From Bremia lactucae (lineage: Eukaryota; Oomycota; Peronosporomycetes; Peronosporales; Peronosporaceae), in assembly GCF_004359215.1 (NCBI RefSeq), contig NC_090610.1, positions 10,658,391 through 10,722,390 on the forward strand: DNA of 64,000 nt. Reading direction: 5' to 3'. Below are positions 10,005 through 21,340 of this stretch, piece after piece (the first letter of the stretch is position 1; each line of letters opens with the position of its first letter). The notes under the pieces are model-generated. The model was not told the DNA's origin. It worked only from the letters and a program-made list of their open reading frames with translations, and searched no databases. A program made the translations under genes and the position numbers.

Positions 10005-11021
10005 ACGACTTGTACGTTGCTGATGTTGGGACTCTCGTTGCCTTTGGTGCCGCTGCCGCGGAGAATGACGTCGCTGCCGCTGCGAAGAGCGTCGCTGTTG
10101 ATAGTTTCGCCTGCTTGTATTTGTTTTGCGTTCCTCATATGATTCTTGCTCATAAAGTACAACGGGTGATGGCCCTCGTCTGTAGCGGCTCCTCCCGGAT
10201 ATATCATCTAAAAAAACATTTTCGTGATGTCGTCGCTGAATACTGTTCAATGGGCCATTATTTCGGCTACCTCGACGAGTGCTCGTTCCAAACGGGTAGG
10301 CGTCGACTGTAAGTCGATTGTGTGCCGAGATCGTTTTATTGTCAGACAATATCGCGGTGCCGCTAAGCGAGTTCTCCAGCCCACTCATGGTAGGCGAGTA
10401 CCGATATTGGCCTTCGACCCACAAGTCTGGCCTGATTTCCGCGCCCAGAATGTTATGCTGTGGGGCGGCCTGATGAGGCAAGGAGCCTACAATGAATGCT
10501 TCGCCCGAGTTTTCAGAGTACGCTTGTCGTCGATTTCTTCGGCTGTACCTCACGACGGCAAATATTGTCGCAATGGTAATAGCACTAAGGATTGTTGTTA
10601 CAACTAACAGCGTAGTCGGATTTGAACCTGTCTTTACGACTTCTTTCTCATTTTCAGAGCTCCCTTCTCTGCTTGAACTTGATTGGGGTAAAACTACAGT
10701 ATTATCCTCTCCTCCTAGCGAGCCAATGCTGAAAGATCCGTTAGATAAGGATTCCATCGAGCGGGATGCTGAATCCTCTGTAGGAATAATGACAATCTCC
10801 TCTGCGGAACCAGAACCTTCGTATATAATCCGCACAGCAGTATCATTAGGTAAAATGTTGGACCAGTTCTTCATGCTGCCGCTCGCTCGGACATGGCCTG
10901 CACCACTGTCATCGACGTAACCGGTTGAATTTGAGAGAAGAGACATATCAACCGTTCCAAGCGAGCCCGCTCGATCTCCCATTTTGCCAGCTTCACTGAT
11001 ACTATATGCTGTCGGATTGAC
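10005..11021 (-). CDS. Partial single-pass membrane protein, Ser-rich ectodomain, basic tail
   Basis: One minus-strand frame is open from 11021 to the gap, with an internal Met at 10982. Upstream of 11021 is a TAG that could be a splice acceptor (GTTGCTAG followed by GTCAATCCG), so an earlier exon with a signal peptide is likely but not identified. The first 120 or so residues are Ser/Gly/Glu-rich and suit an extracellular face. One transmembrane segment follows (TTLLVVTTILSAITIATIFA), then Arg/Gln/His-rich cytoplasmic sequence ending in QRQRRHSPRQRHQ. No enzymatic motif is seen. Such receptor-like or surface proteins are common in oomycetes. The C-terminus is hidden by the gap, beyond which a Gyp-E LTR lies. 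Confidence 0.6.
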
Positions 11022-11841
11022 CTAGCAACCTTGTACAACAACCTACCGAGTTGTGGCGGGTATCGTGTGATGATGCTTCACTAATCCGCTTGTTGCGTAA
11101 GTTGTGGTTACTCGATATGAGAAACTTGAGTTCGGGAATATCGAAAGGTGCAAATCAAAGCATTGCCAGATATCCTAAAACAGATGCTGGCTGGGAAAGC
11201 TAGTCGGGAAAAAATTATCGAGATATGCAACAAGCGGCTACATTTTTATTTCTTTATTTATGTTTTGAAGCTTTCTCATTATCAACTAAAGATGATTTCG
11301 ACAAAAGTAGCTCCGATACATTCTAGTTGAAAAGTGCTGGAAGGGTGTCACTATTTTAGAAAATAATAAATTCACATCAAACGTCTCAATATCTACAATC
11401 TGCATGACATTTTTATCTGATCCAATTAGTCAAATTTAAGTAACATATTGCCTAGGCAAAGCTAAAATTGATTATCTGTGGGTTGGGGATACCTAAGTAT
11501 CTAGTGGTCAGTGATCACCAAGTAGCTTCCTGTAGTAACTCATAACGTGAAGGCGATCATCTCTTTTTTACCAGCGTACCTGGTTGCAAAATTGTCTAGA
11601 GATAAAATTCAGTTTACTTACCGTCTTTATACACCGAATTTAGTGGAAAGCCCTCATCGTATCCTATGACGCATATTTATGGCTAAAAATCGACACTACA
11701 AACATATCGCTGCATTTGCGTGCATTTCGTAGTGCTTTTACGATACTTTTATACTCGAAGGCGCGAGAAAAGCAGTACAGACCAGCAAATTTTCGTTGCT
11801 GAATAGGGTATTTTGCTGTATGTTCATTATCCTTCGCCACT
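11022..11841. other. Intergenic; no supported gene
   Basis: AT-rich sequence. A 60-codon plus-strand frame (11148-11330) begins with a charged stretch (MQIKALPDILKQMLAGKASR) that could be an exon piece, but it has no splice or family support. The upstream exons and promoter of the minus-strand membrane gene should lie here. Confidence 0.4.
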
Positions 11842-12372
11842 TGTAGGCGGGCACGTCGTAATGCGGCCACGCTTTACTCACACACCCTAGCACAGCGAAG
11901 AAGCAGTTAAACCAGCTTCTCTTGCGTGGAGTGAGGTAGTTGCGGTGAGCGCCTTAGCGACCTCACCCAACGCACTAAGTACTCTAGTAAAGTGCCGTCA
12001 CGAGAGCGGTAATCCAGCTCCTCGTGCGCACTTACTCTAAGTAGAAAGTAGTTTTCAGACTGATTTATATTTAATCACATTAAATATAAATACCTACTTT
12101 TATCAATCAAAATGTCATCTCTATAGATAACACTAATATGCATTGCGAGCGTATCTTTCTGGGTACCTCGCGTAACGGATGACGCTAGGCGTCATCCCTC
12201 CTAGTGTGAAATGCACCTATGTGCATCACATACACAATGGTTGGTCACAAATGTGAACCACACCCGAGTGATGGGTCTATTTGCATTAGTTAAGTAATTG
12301 ACCATCCCCTTAAGAACACCAAGTGTACTTAACGGGGACTGTGTAACATTAGGGCAACTTAAGGCCGTTACA
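11842..12372 (-). repeat. Solo LTR of family LTR-L
   Basis: Complete copy: minus strand TGTAACGGCC...GCCTACA, 531 bp. Flanks are CCACT on one side and GCACT on the other, a near-perfect 5-bp target duplication. That fits a solo LTR left by LTR-LTR recombination. It is inverted relative to the copy at 1-510. Confidence 0.85.
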
Positions 12373-13130
12373 GCACTCACAATTATGTTAAGGACTTAAC
12401 GCTGCGCGAAAGCCGTGACTTTTCCTCGACATCGTCCCAAAATGGCAGCGAACGCGGTCAGAAACAATCGTCAAATTATAAGAACTTCTTAACGATTTTA
12501 GACCCAGCTTGTGGCTGTATGCATGATTTTTTCCGGAACCAATTTTACATTTCCAAGTCTAAACAAGCTGCATGCATAAATCGATCATATTCTCAAAAGT
12601 ATGGTTAGATTTGCTTTGAGAAAAATGTATATATCCCAAATAAATAAATTACAAGGTGTAGTATTAATTATTAATACACAACTTGTTTTGAGTTTCGTTC
12701 TACAGCACTCACTTTTCCTTCGAAAAGTGTACATTACTCCATTCACTCACATTTCGCTAATAACCGATCACCTTGCATAGGTCCCAATTGCATGCAGAAC
12801 AACTTATGGAGTGCTTTGAGCACGGAATGAAGATGAAAGGTCCTAGCTTTTCCATACTAAATATATTGTTTGTTTGTTGCGTGCATCTTAAATTTGCCAC
12901 TTCATGCGGTCGAGACTTTATCACAATTTTATCGTAGTATTCAGCGAATAAGAAATTATACACATGCCAAAAATATTAATTTGACGAATTGCAGGTTTCA
13001 TGGCATGACATCATAGAAATGTCATACGAAGCTGGCAGTGTGTATCCAATAGTAGTGGGCTTTTTACGTGGTGCCATTTCTGTCATATTCTTCATCATGA
13101 AACTCCCCCCGGATGTCACAAATGGCTCCC
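12373..13130. other. Intergenic, with a possible exon end at 12996-13130
   Basis: Mostly AT-rich and without a gene. After a splice-acceptor-like AATTGCAG, the frame from 12996 stays open to 13135 and includes a hydrophobic segment (VYPIVVGFLRGAISVIFFIM). The Gyp-A LTR starts at 13131. This could be an exon truncated by the insertion, but the evidence is thin and I do not recognise the protein. Confidence 0.25.
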
Positions 13131-13551
13131 TGTAACGGAGTGTCCCGTTACATCAGTATTAATTCCTATAGGAGCAAATAAGCAAAAAGTACAAAATTTT
13201 TATCGTTATTAATTTTGACTTAAAATAGCTCCAATAATATCAAATTTGATATTTTTATTCAAGACACGATTGTGCGGTGCGCAAGGAAGCGCCATACTTA
13301 GTTCGATATTCATATAATAGATTCAGTAGTAGATAGAAGATCGTTCCGTAGGAACTAATTATATAAATACAGTTTTACATTTCTCTGATTGTAATCACAT
13401 GAATTACCTTTGGTAGCTAAAGACCCTTAGTTACTCAGAAACCTTCCTCGGTACTTTTGTGTACGTGAAGTTTCGAGGCACCCTACCTACACTGTAATCA
13501 GTGTAAGGTTAACTAGTACTGATTAGTACTAGTGGAGGGTGCCCCGTTACA
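13131..13551 (+). repeat. 5' LTR of A1, with primer-binding site just after
   Basis: It begins TGTAACGGAGTGTCCCGTT and ends GCCCCGTTACA. Near its 3' end is an imperfect hairpin (ACTAGTACTGATTAGTACTAGT) like those in the Gyp-E LTRs. Two bases after the LTR comes TGGTAGCACTT (from 13554), matching the 3' end of a tRNA ending TGCTACCA, as in many eukaryotic initiator tRNAs. Confidence 0.85.
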
Positions 13552-13602
13552 CCTGGTAGCACTTCATAGTCTGTTTAACGGCCCACGCACGTTCCATCCA
13601 AC

Positions 13603-14657
13603 ATGGACATGTTGGATGAAGAAGGAGGGAGCTCCCGAGCCCCTCAAATAGGTTATCGCTCAACGCGTGAGAGGTTTCCTCATTTGAGTGACCTCGAATG
13701 GAGAGCGATCGAACGAATGAGCTCGGTCGTAGGCGGGTCAGCCGTTGGCGCTATGCTGTTCACTCTGGGCAGAGATGAACAGCATGCGGCCATAGCCGAG
13801 TTCATTCAACACGAACTCGACGGGGCTGAAGAGAAAGTAACCAGGCTTTCACCAGCAAGGCTCTCAACTCGCAGAAGTGTTGAGAAAGCAGGTTGCTGAA
13901 CAGATGGAGACAGTAGCATGTACATGCTGCTAATCGGCCGACGCATCCATGTCGACTCAAAAGTTTAAAGATCGAACTTTCTAAGCTTAAGGCAGCTAAG
14001 GGCGACTCTCTTTTAAGATGGTTTGTCGAATTAGGCGATGCCATAGAAGCTCTTCGTATCAGTGATGATGCGACGAAAGTGAAATTTGGCATGTCTAACT
14101 TAGCCGGACGTGCCAAATCTTGGGCCTTGGGGCTCAAGCTTCACGATTCATTAGGCTTTGAGTCGAAAGAAGTCTTTAATACCCGGCTCAGAAAAACATT
14201 TTAGCTGCCACGTGCCGAATCCAGGGCTCGAGCCGAGCTCCTGGATTTGAAGCAGGGCAAGCGTGACATTCACGCTTATGCCCAACATACACGATACCTG
14301 GTCAGCTGTATCGTTAGTCATCCAATAGATGAATAAACAAAGGTAACTGTGTATATTAAATGTCTTGCAGACGGACCTGTTAAGACTCACCTATTCCGGC
14401 GACAATTAGAGTCGCCAGACCAAGCGATCTCTATAGCGGAACAAGAGGACTTTCGTCTTAAACAGGCTTTTGTCCACTCTAGTGCTTATCGTCCACCGAG
14501 ACGACAAGAAAACGGAGGTCCAGAACCCATGAATCTCTCGTATGTAGACAGCGAGAAACCTCGCTGTTCAAGTTACAAACAATTACAGAAATGTAATCGT
14601 TGTCAAAAAATGGGCCACTACGCCTATGAGTGTAGTGTCCCACGGCCAGTGCCTTAG
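13603..14657 (+). pseudogene. Gyp-A A1 gag with CCHC zinc knuckle
   Basis: The N-terminus (MDMLDEEGGSSRAP, then FPHLSDLEWRAIERM) matches the A2 gag and is related to the Gyp-C gag start. The capsid-like core is spread over frames at 13975-14340 (MSNLAGRAKSWALGLKL, AELLDLKQGKRDIHAYAQ), with stops. The C-terminus keeps an intact knuckle, CNRCQKMGHYAYEC. Gag builds the virus-like particle and binds element RNA. Confidence 0.85.
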
Positions 14658-14829
14658 TACACTGAGCGAAAAGGCCGACATCTCGCTAAAAATAGTGGAG
14701 GACGCGGATCCGACGGTATTACGAAATCGCATCGGCGAGGCGTATCTTAAAAAAAGGTCGGGGTCAGTAGGTGCGGAGCGCCCTACTGATCCAGCAAGGT
14801 CGAAAGTATTTGCAGGTCATTTTTTCTTA

Positions 14830-15560
14830 TGAAAGTTGCTCCTCACACACAAACATTGTGTGTAGCTGCCCCAGAAGATGAGGTTAACCTCATCACCCTG
14901 GAAATAGAAGTGTCAAATAAGTTGCCATGTAAGTCCCTAGTCGATTGTGGGACGTCGAATAACTTTATTAGACGCTAATCGTTAGAAGATCGCAGGCTCA
15001 AATGTATTGAGCACTATATCCCTCTAACGAGGATGACAGTGCGCCTAGCAACAGGCGCATCTGTAGCGGTTAAGAAACGTGTAGTTGGTATCCAACACAC
15101 GTTAAAGGGTAAACAGTAGGATGATGATTTCATCATACTAGACTTGGATGACAATTTCGATGTCATCCTTCGATTTCCATGGCTCAGAAAGTACAAGCCA
15201 TGTATAAATTGGCAGCATCAAGCCCTGTTCATCAGATGGCCAACTGATGAAAGTCTTAAAACGTTTACAAGCGCGTGGACTGAGTGCGATGGCCTCACGT
15301 GCGGCTCGGTCGTTAGCATGACTGCACAAGACCTCAGTGTGAATGCTAAACACACTGTGGAGTTGGATCCCGACGGCTGTGCACAAGCACAGGCAGCCTC
15401 GAAGGTCTACCATTGTGACGTGGACATAGTTACCGATGGCTGTGCACAAGCACAGGCAGCGTCGAAGTCTGGCCACTCGAATAAGTTGAATGGTACGAAA
15501 CAAGGATGCTTGCTTGAAAGCAACTCCAAGAAAATACCCAGCGCCTATCTTTAAAAGACA
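14830..15560 (+). pseudogene. Gyp-A A1 aspartic protease and linker
   Basis: The sequence reads SLVDCGTSNNF (about 14940-14970), where the usual DSG/DTG is DCG, and later LDLDDNFDVILRFPWLRKY (15140-15195), the second conserved box. Stops interrupt it. The linker contains a short coding repeat: GCTGTGCACAAGCACAGGCA occurs at about 15378 and again at about 15440. Confidence 0.75.
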
Positions 15561-15879
15561 GTGCAAATATCCTAGATCGACTGGAATATCGATCGTAGAG
15601 GACCTCGCTGTGGTAGCGTCACCACAACTATAGGTAGTTGGGAAGGATACTCCCCAAATAAAAATTTCTGTGAGAATAAGTCCCAGAACTTGTGGTCAAA
15701 GATTCCCAGGTACCTTTGGGGTCAAGTTCTAAAGAAAAAAAAGGAGACAATCATTTTTTAGTATTCAATGGCCTCCGAAGTTAACTTCGGAGATAACTCA
15801 GCTGCCAACGCTTGAACTGAAACGGTTCTTGCGTGATCTCCGAAGTGGCAAAATCAAGCAAATCTGCGAATTCAAAAAT

Positions 15880-17060
15880 ATATTCATTCAGTCCGTAATG
15901 TGGGAATTGCCTATAGATAAAGGCAATTGACACGAACGTGACCTGATTATAGGTTCAAAATACTGTGTAATGAAGCAGTGGTCATTGCCTCGTGAACAAG
16001 TATTAGCGATCGACAAACTATTCGCCGATCGCTTGGCATCTGGCCATATGGGTGAATGATCTTCCTACATAGCTCTCCGATCTTCTGTGTGCGTAAAGCA
16101 ACAGGAGGATGGCGGATAGTGCATACATGAACGCTGCAACTGTACCGGCTCAAACGACGATACCACAAAAAGACATTATCATTGATGGTGTGTCAAAGAG
16201 TACTATCTTTTCGTCAATGGATCTGGTGGATGGATCCTATCAGATCCTTATGCGTGAAAAAGATATCCTGTTCTAATCAGGATCACCCCAAGCGGAGTGC
16301 TGGGAGATTGGCCAGTTACGCCACGGGGTATTATAATGCCCCTGCGACATTCAACAGATGTGTTACCAATCTGTTGAGATCGGTGCGGGATTTCGCACCG
16401 AATTACGATAACGACGTCGTTCATAGCAGAGCCATGAACAGGAACTCGGACGTTAAAGTACATCGTATCCACGTCCGAAAGCTTCTTACACTTATGCGTA
16501 AGCACAAGTTGTATGCAAATCTCAAGAAGTGAATATTCGCTGTATGCGAAATACCACTTCTTGGGTGCATCGAGGGTAAACACGGTGTACGCCCGGATCC
16601 AGAAAAGGTAAAGGCGAACACCGATTGGCCTAAGCCAGTCGATGTAAAGTGACGAAGAAAGTTCCTCGTTTAGCGGCATACCTGCACAAGTACTCACGCA
16701 ATTATGCCGAAATGACAGCACATCTTTCTTCTTTGTTGAAGAAAAAAGTAAAGTGGTCATGGAGCGCAGATTGTCAGCGTTCCTTCGAGGGTATTGAAAA
16801 GCTTGATGGAATCGCCATTCCTGGCGATTGCTGACCAAGACGGACCTTTTCATGTGGTCTGTGAGGCCAGCGATTTTAAAATTGGCTGTGCGTTTATGCA
16901 ATATGACACAGACGGCGCAGAGCGCATCATCTGCTATCAATCGCGTCAGCTTCAACCAGCTGAACAACTATCCAGTGCATGATAAGGCACGCGTTGCCAT
17001 GAAATACGCACTGGCTAAGTCGGGTCTTTCTGTTGGGAGATAGACCTTTCATTGTATATA
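15880..17060 (+). pseudogene. Gyp-A A1 reverse transcriptase and RNase H
   Basis: RT fragments include QWSLPREQV, then NAPATFNRCVTNLLRS-like sequence (16180-16532). The catalytic box is degraded (NYDNDVVHSRA in place of YFDDIFVHS). The thumb (LHKYSRNYAEMTAHLSSLLKKK) and RNase H (VRPASD-like start, then RIICYQSRQLQPAEQ) follow in shifted frames. Not functional. Confidence 0.8.
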
Positions 17061-17064
17061 CGGA

Positions 17065-17890
17065 CCATGCGTCGTTACGCACGGCCGTATCAGTCCACAC
17101 CTCTCGCAAAAAATGGCGAGATCGTTGTCTTTCTTCGCGAAGTATAATATCTCCGTGGAGGTTAAACTAGGACCACTTAACATCGTCGTTAATGCCCTTT
17201 CGCGCCGGCTCGATTTTGAGCCGGCTGCGCAAATCAACGGGGAGCACAAGGCTACTGTTGCAACAATAATATTCCCGTCGTCAACACTACTTAATGACAT
17301 TAAAAGAGCTTATCCAGAAGATAAGGCTCTAAAATGGTTAATGGATTACCTTAGAAATCCATCTTTACAATCCTTGAAAGGATTGTCGAAATTGTATCGA
17401 TCCTCAACAGATCGGTATACAACACGCAATGGTTTATTGTATTATACAGCCATTGCTGGCAACACACCTCGTGTCGTCATCCTTACCCATAATGATTTGC
17501 GATTTTGCATCATGTATGAGTACCACGATGCTTCAATAAGTGGTCATCGTGGACGTGAGAAGACTTATCTCACGAAAAGTAACGACTTCTATTGGCCACG
17601 CCAGTATGAGTTCGTCCGCTTGTACATTCGTGCTTGCGAAGTTTGTCAACGGGTAAAGCCCAGTGCTTCATCCCGTGCTCCGTCACAACCTCTGCCTGTT
17701 TCGGCAGAGTGTTGGCAGTCCATCTATGGACTTCGTCTTCTTTCCCGAAGAGAGCCACAAGAATAATGGTATCCTATTTTTGCTGACCGTTTTAGCAAGA
17801 TGGTACATTTTGCTGCCGTCCAGGAGTCAATCACAGCCAAAGGCTGTGCTCGTGTCTTTATAGACACGATATTTCGACTCCATGTGCAGC
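17065..17890 (+). pseudogene. Gyp-A A1 RNase H end and integrase N-terminus
   Basis: The 217-codon frame at 17113-17766 reads from the RNase H/connection end (ARSLSFFAKYNISVEVK) into the integrase HHCC zinc domain (YEYHDASISGHRGREKTY ... RACEVCQRVKPS). The start of the core (ADRFSKMVHFAAVQ) follows in another frame, and the element ends abruptly near 17890. Confidence 0.85.
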
Positions 17891-18012
17891 TACGATCGGT
17901 TTATAAATTAGTTGGATGGTAGAGAGCGTAAGCAACATTGTTTGTAGGACGTTAAAGCTATATCGCTTCTACTTTTCACTGCATCCTCTCGAATTTCAAA
18001 GTCTGACAGGTT

Positions 18013-19150
18013 ATGAGCCCAAATGGCGAAGAAGTTGCTGCGGCTGGAGGTCGTCAGCAGCGGAGGGCCGATACCAGTCACGAAAGAGCCGGCGCCCTGG
18101 AAGTGAAAGAATACGTCAAAGAGGAACCAAGGGACACGCAGAGCAATCTGCTGGATCTCCTCACGGGCCTCACGGAGCGCATGGAGCGCATTAGGCGTCG
18201 CAAGGGCGACTGGAGGAGAAGGAGCGTTTAATGGGCCACGAGGTTAGTGTTTTAAATTTGGTGTTGAGGCAGGGCAAGGCCATGACCAGAGAGGCATTAG
18301 ACGTGTTGCCACCGAGATGTGTCGCCCGGCGTATCGCCATCAATGTACTTTGGTGCAAGACAGCCTGGATACGCCCAACGTTGAGATGGCGCAAGCGCCG
18401 CAACCAGTGCTACCGCAGCATTACGTGTCACCACCCATGTACCAGCCGGCGCCTCCACCACACGTGACACCTAGACTTCAATACGACCGCGTGACGGATA
18501 CGCGACAGAGGAAGCTGGGCATCCGACCTTTTCATGGCAAGGAATTGTATCAAGTACTCGGAAGTAGTTTTCTATCGTGGGGCAAGAGAGTTGTAAGGCA
18601 CATCATGTTCGCGAAGCGAAAAAGTGATTTTCTGTGGAGTGAAGACGTCAAGGTGGACGTACTAGAGCACCACTTGACCGGAATGGCGGAGCAGTATTGC
18701 AATCAACAGGTCGAGGGGTGGTAAGAGCAGCCTATGCTAGAGCATGCGATGCAGCATTTACTCCATACATTTGCGACGAAGATTATTCCCGCACAAAGTA
18801 TAAAGTTTTCTTACAGCTTACAAGAGCTTCAAGAAATACCTGTACTTAGTGGCCGTGAGTGAAGCGTGTGGAGGTGCCGAACATTGTGCATACGCTTACC
18901 CTAGTATGAGGGTGTCGATGTTAACGAGGTTAAACCTCACGCGCATAGACTATTTGCGACAGGAGAAAGAGCTTGCGCACTTTGCGCAGTTGACTGAGAT
19001 CGAACTGCGCAGGAACAAAATCGAAAAGAAACGTGGCTAACAGTGTCGACAATGAGCGCTTAGGCTAACCACAAGAACCGAACAGACAACCGCAAGGACC
19101 ATTGAGATGTGCCCACGTGCTACAAATGTGGAAAGCCAGGACATATGAAG
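18013..19150 (+). pseudogene. Gyp-D gag fragment
   Basis: It starts MSPNGEEVAAAGG with a short coiled-coil-like segment (LLDLLTGLTERMERI). After frameshifts comes a Pro-rich stretch and then the conserved gag core RKLGIRPFHGKELYQVLG ... WSEDVKVDVLEHHLTGMAEQY. The end retains most of a zinc knuckle (CYKCGKPGHM, about 19110-19145) before the sequence switches to the minus-strand Gyp-E integrase. The same gag type recurs around the C2 insertion (about 50530-50760 and 63620-64000). No LTR or pol of this family is present. Confidence 0.75.
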
Positions 19151-20236
19151 ATATATGGTGCTAAATGCACCATTTTGATCGGTCTGTCTACAAAGACGAC
19201 GAGCCCCGTCCGACCTTTATGATCGAACGGCATGCCAAACATGAAGTCCAGACTTAGTGACTTCCACAGTTGGTTGAAATCGGTAAGCGGCTTCGGTGGC
19301 GCACTGCTGGACGGTGCCGGCTTAACGCGCTGACACTGTTCGCAAGACCGAATATAGTTGGCCACCGATCTATATAAGTGTGGCCACCAAAATTCCTCTG
19401 ACACTCGCAAGAATGTGTTTTCACGGCCCAGATGCCCCTAGATGATGCATCATGGAGCTCGTGAAGGATCATCAGATTGAGATCTGTGTCATGAGGCACA
19501 TATATTCTCAAGGGATCACAAGGTGACAGATGATGCCATAACAGGCCATCGCTGCAGCTAAAACGATTGCGATTTAGCTTAGCTTTCAGGCGGAACGGAA
19601 GGGTTACCTTTCGTCCACCGAAGTGATCCAACAGCAGGCAACAATGGTCGTCCTGACTGTAGCTCTCTTTGATTTCAGAGGCCAATGAGCTCGTCACGTG
19701 GTATCCCTTCGTGGCTTCCAACGCTGACGGCTTAATGTGTGCTTTAGCACAAGACACGCTGTCCCGGTGTCTTACATCGAAGTCTGGTCTGCGCGATAAA
19801 GCGTCAGCCCAGACATTCGACTTACCAGGCTTGTATACAACTTTGAAATTCAATTTAGAGAAGAATGGAAGCCATCGTGCCATTCTAGGCGAGAGGTGCG
19901 ATGAATTTATTGCGGCCTGTAGTGATGCGTGATCCGTATAAATCAAATATGGTTCGGTGCTCAACAGGGGCACACGAAACTTGACAAGAGTATACTTTAT
20001 TGAAAGTAGCTCCTTGTCATGCACAGGGTAATTCAGTTCCGCGGCTTGTAAAAGCCGGGACTTATAAGAGATGACGCGGTCAACGTCGTCGTCATCCTTT
20101 TGCATGGGCGCGCTGCCGATTAAAAATTTGCTTGCATCGAAGACGACGCCAAAGGACTTATCCGCGTCTGGCAATGCCAAGACCGGTGCCTCAACAAGAG
20201 ATTGCTTTACTGATGTGAATGCATCATCTTGTTTTT
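19151..20236 (-). pseudogene. Gyp-E E1 RNase H and integrase N-terminus
   Basis: The 308-codon frame (19254-20180) carries RNase H (FGVVFDASKFLIGSA, then YPVHDKELLSIKYTLVKF, then YLIYTDHASLQAAI), the connection (FKVVYKPGKSNVWADALSRR) and the start of the integrase zinc domain (LHELHDASS). The piece at 19120-19410 continues with RSCEQCQRVKPAP and the start of the core (SLSLDFMFGMP). A frameshift lies between the two. It is the best preserved RNase H of the window. Confidence 0.85.
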
Positions 20237-21132
20237 TTAACCAAACCGACTCTGCGTCCTTTTAAGGAGGTAAGATAATGGTTCAGTTTGCTCAGCATAA
20301 TTCCTGCTATCGTATTTATGCAAGTAATTAGCGGGCTCTAGGAATTGGTGCAAATCCTTCACATGCCGTGGGATTGGCCATTCCTTTACTGATTTTACCT
20401 TGTCTGGGTCTGCTCGTACACCATGTGTACCAACAATGCAACCCAGCACAGGTATCTCAGGGACGCCTATGACGCACTAGTGCAAGTTGACGTACAATTG
20501 GGCGTCCTTCAAAGTCTGCAACACAGCGTCTAAATGACGCTTGTGCGACTCTGTTTCGCTCAGCTCGTCCTCGGCCCTACTATGCACGAATAGATCTTTA
20601 AAGCAATGGAGCGCGCAGGCAAAGTGCTCATACATCACGTGAGCCACCACTCGGTTGAATGTCGCTGGTGCGTTTTCTTAAACCTTGGGGCATCACAAGC
20701 CACTCCCGAAGCATACCGCATGGGGTGCTTAATGCCGTTTTGGCTACATCGGACTTTCTCACGAGTACCCGATAGAAGCATCCTTAAAATTCAACGCGGA
20801 AATGATAGTTGACTTTCCCTTGGAGTTCACCAAATCATCTTTCCACGGGATTGGCGTTTGCGCTGGTATGGTCGCCGTGTTCAGCTTATTATAAGCATGA
20901 ACCACGCGTCTTCCACCTGTGGCTTTACGCACACAAAAGGTCGAACTACAGTGAGGCGAATTGCTTTCACGTACATGTCCCGCCTCGGCTCGCTTAACGA
21001 AATACTCATCGATGTTATCGACTTGTTCTCTCGGCAACGACCATTGCCTGGTCACGCAATAGTTGGTGCCAGGTTTGAGGTCTATCTCGTGCCCGATGCC
21101 CCTATCTGCTGGTAGGCGGCTCGACACTTCTT
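20237..21132 (-). pseudogene. Gyp-E E1 reverse transcriptase
   Basis: The N-terminal RT is readable at 20759-21132 (PADRGIGHEIDLKPG, YCVTRQWSLPREQV, SSTFCVRKATGG). The catalytic box near 20590 reads as CFKDLFVHS in place of YFDDIFVHS, so the first catalytic Asp is Lys. The thumb is at 20237-20449 (VLGCIVGTHGVRADP-type sequence). Inactive. Confidence 0.8.
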
Positions 21133-21232
21133 NNNNNNNNNNNNNNNNNNNNNNNNNNNNNNNNNNNNNNNNNNNNNNNNNNNNNNNNNNNNNNNNNNNN
21201 NNNNNNNNNNNNNNNNNNNNNNNNNNNNNNNN
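21133..21232. other. Assembly gap (100 N)
   Basis: Exactly 100 N inside E1, between the gag start (21233-21290, minus strand, MDMLDGSGNTHHV) and RT. The collinear elements have about 2 kb here, so the true gap is probably far larger than drawn. Confidence 0.95.
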
Positions 21233-21340
21233 AGGAGTAGCTTTCAGGGGAAACGTGATGCGTATTCCCACTACCATCTAACATGTCCATGTTAGGTGTG
21301 GGAAATGTGGTCCTTGGACGGACTACAAAGTGCTACCAGG

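Larger units (their letters stand above)
13131..17890 (+). mobile_element. Gyp-A copy A1, Ty3/gypsy, 3' truncated
   Basis: In plus-strand order: 5' LTR, primer site, gag with an intact zinc knuckle, aspartic protease, RT, RNase H and the N-terminal half of integrase. It stops at about 17890 in the middle of the integrase core (IDTIFRLH), and the integrase C-terminus and 3' LTR are absent. Numerous stops and frameshifts show long decay. The following 120 bp to 18012 hold nothing I can assign. Confidence 0.88.

Noticed and set aside
10005..11021. RXLR or Crinkler effector
   Set aside because: No signal peptide, RXLR-EER or LFLAK motif is visible here or elsewhere in the window, and a central transmembrane segment argues against a secreted effector.
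1..12372. LTR-L copies at both ends as terminal inverted repeats of one large DNA transposon
   Set aside because: Each has TG...CA ends and LTR size, the 11842-12372 copy has its own near-perfect 5-bp duplication, and a third copy sits alone at 22023-22562.
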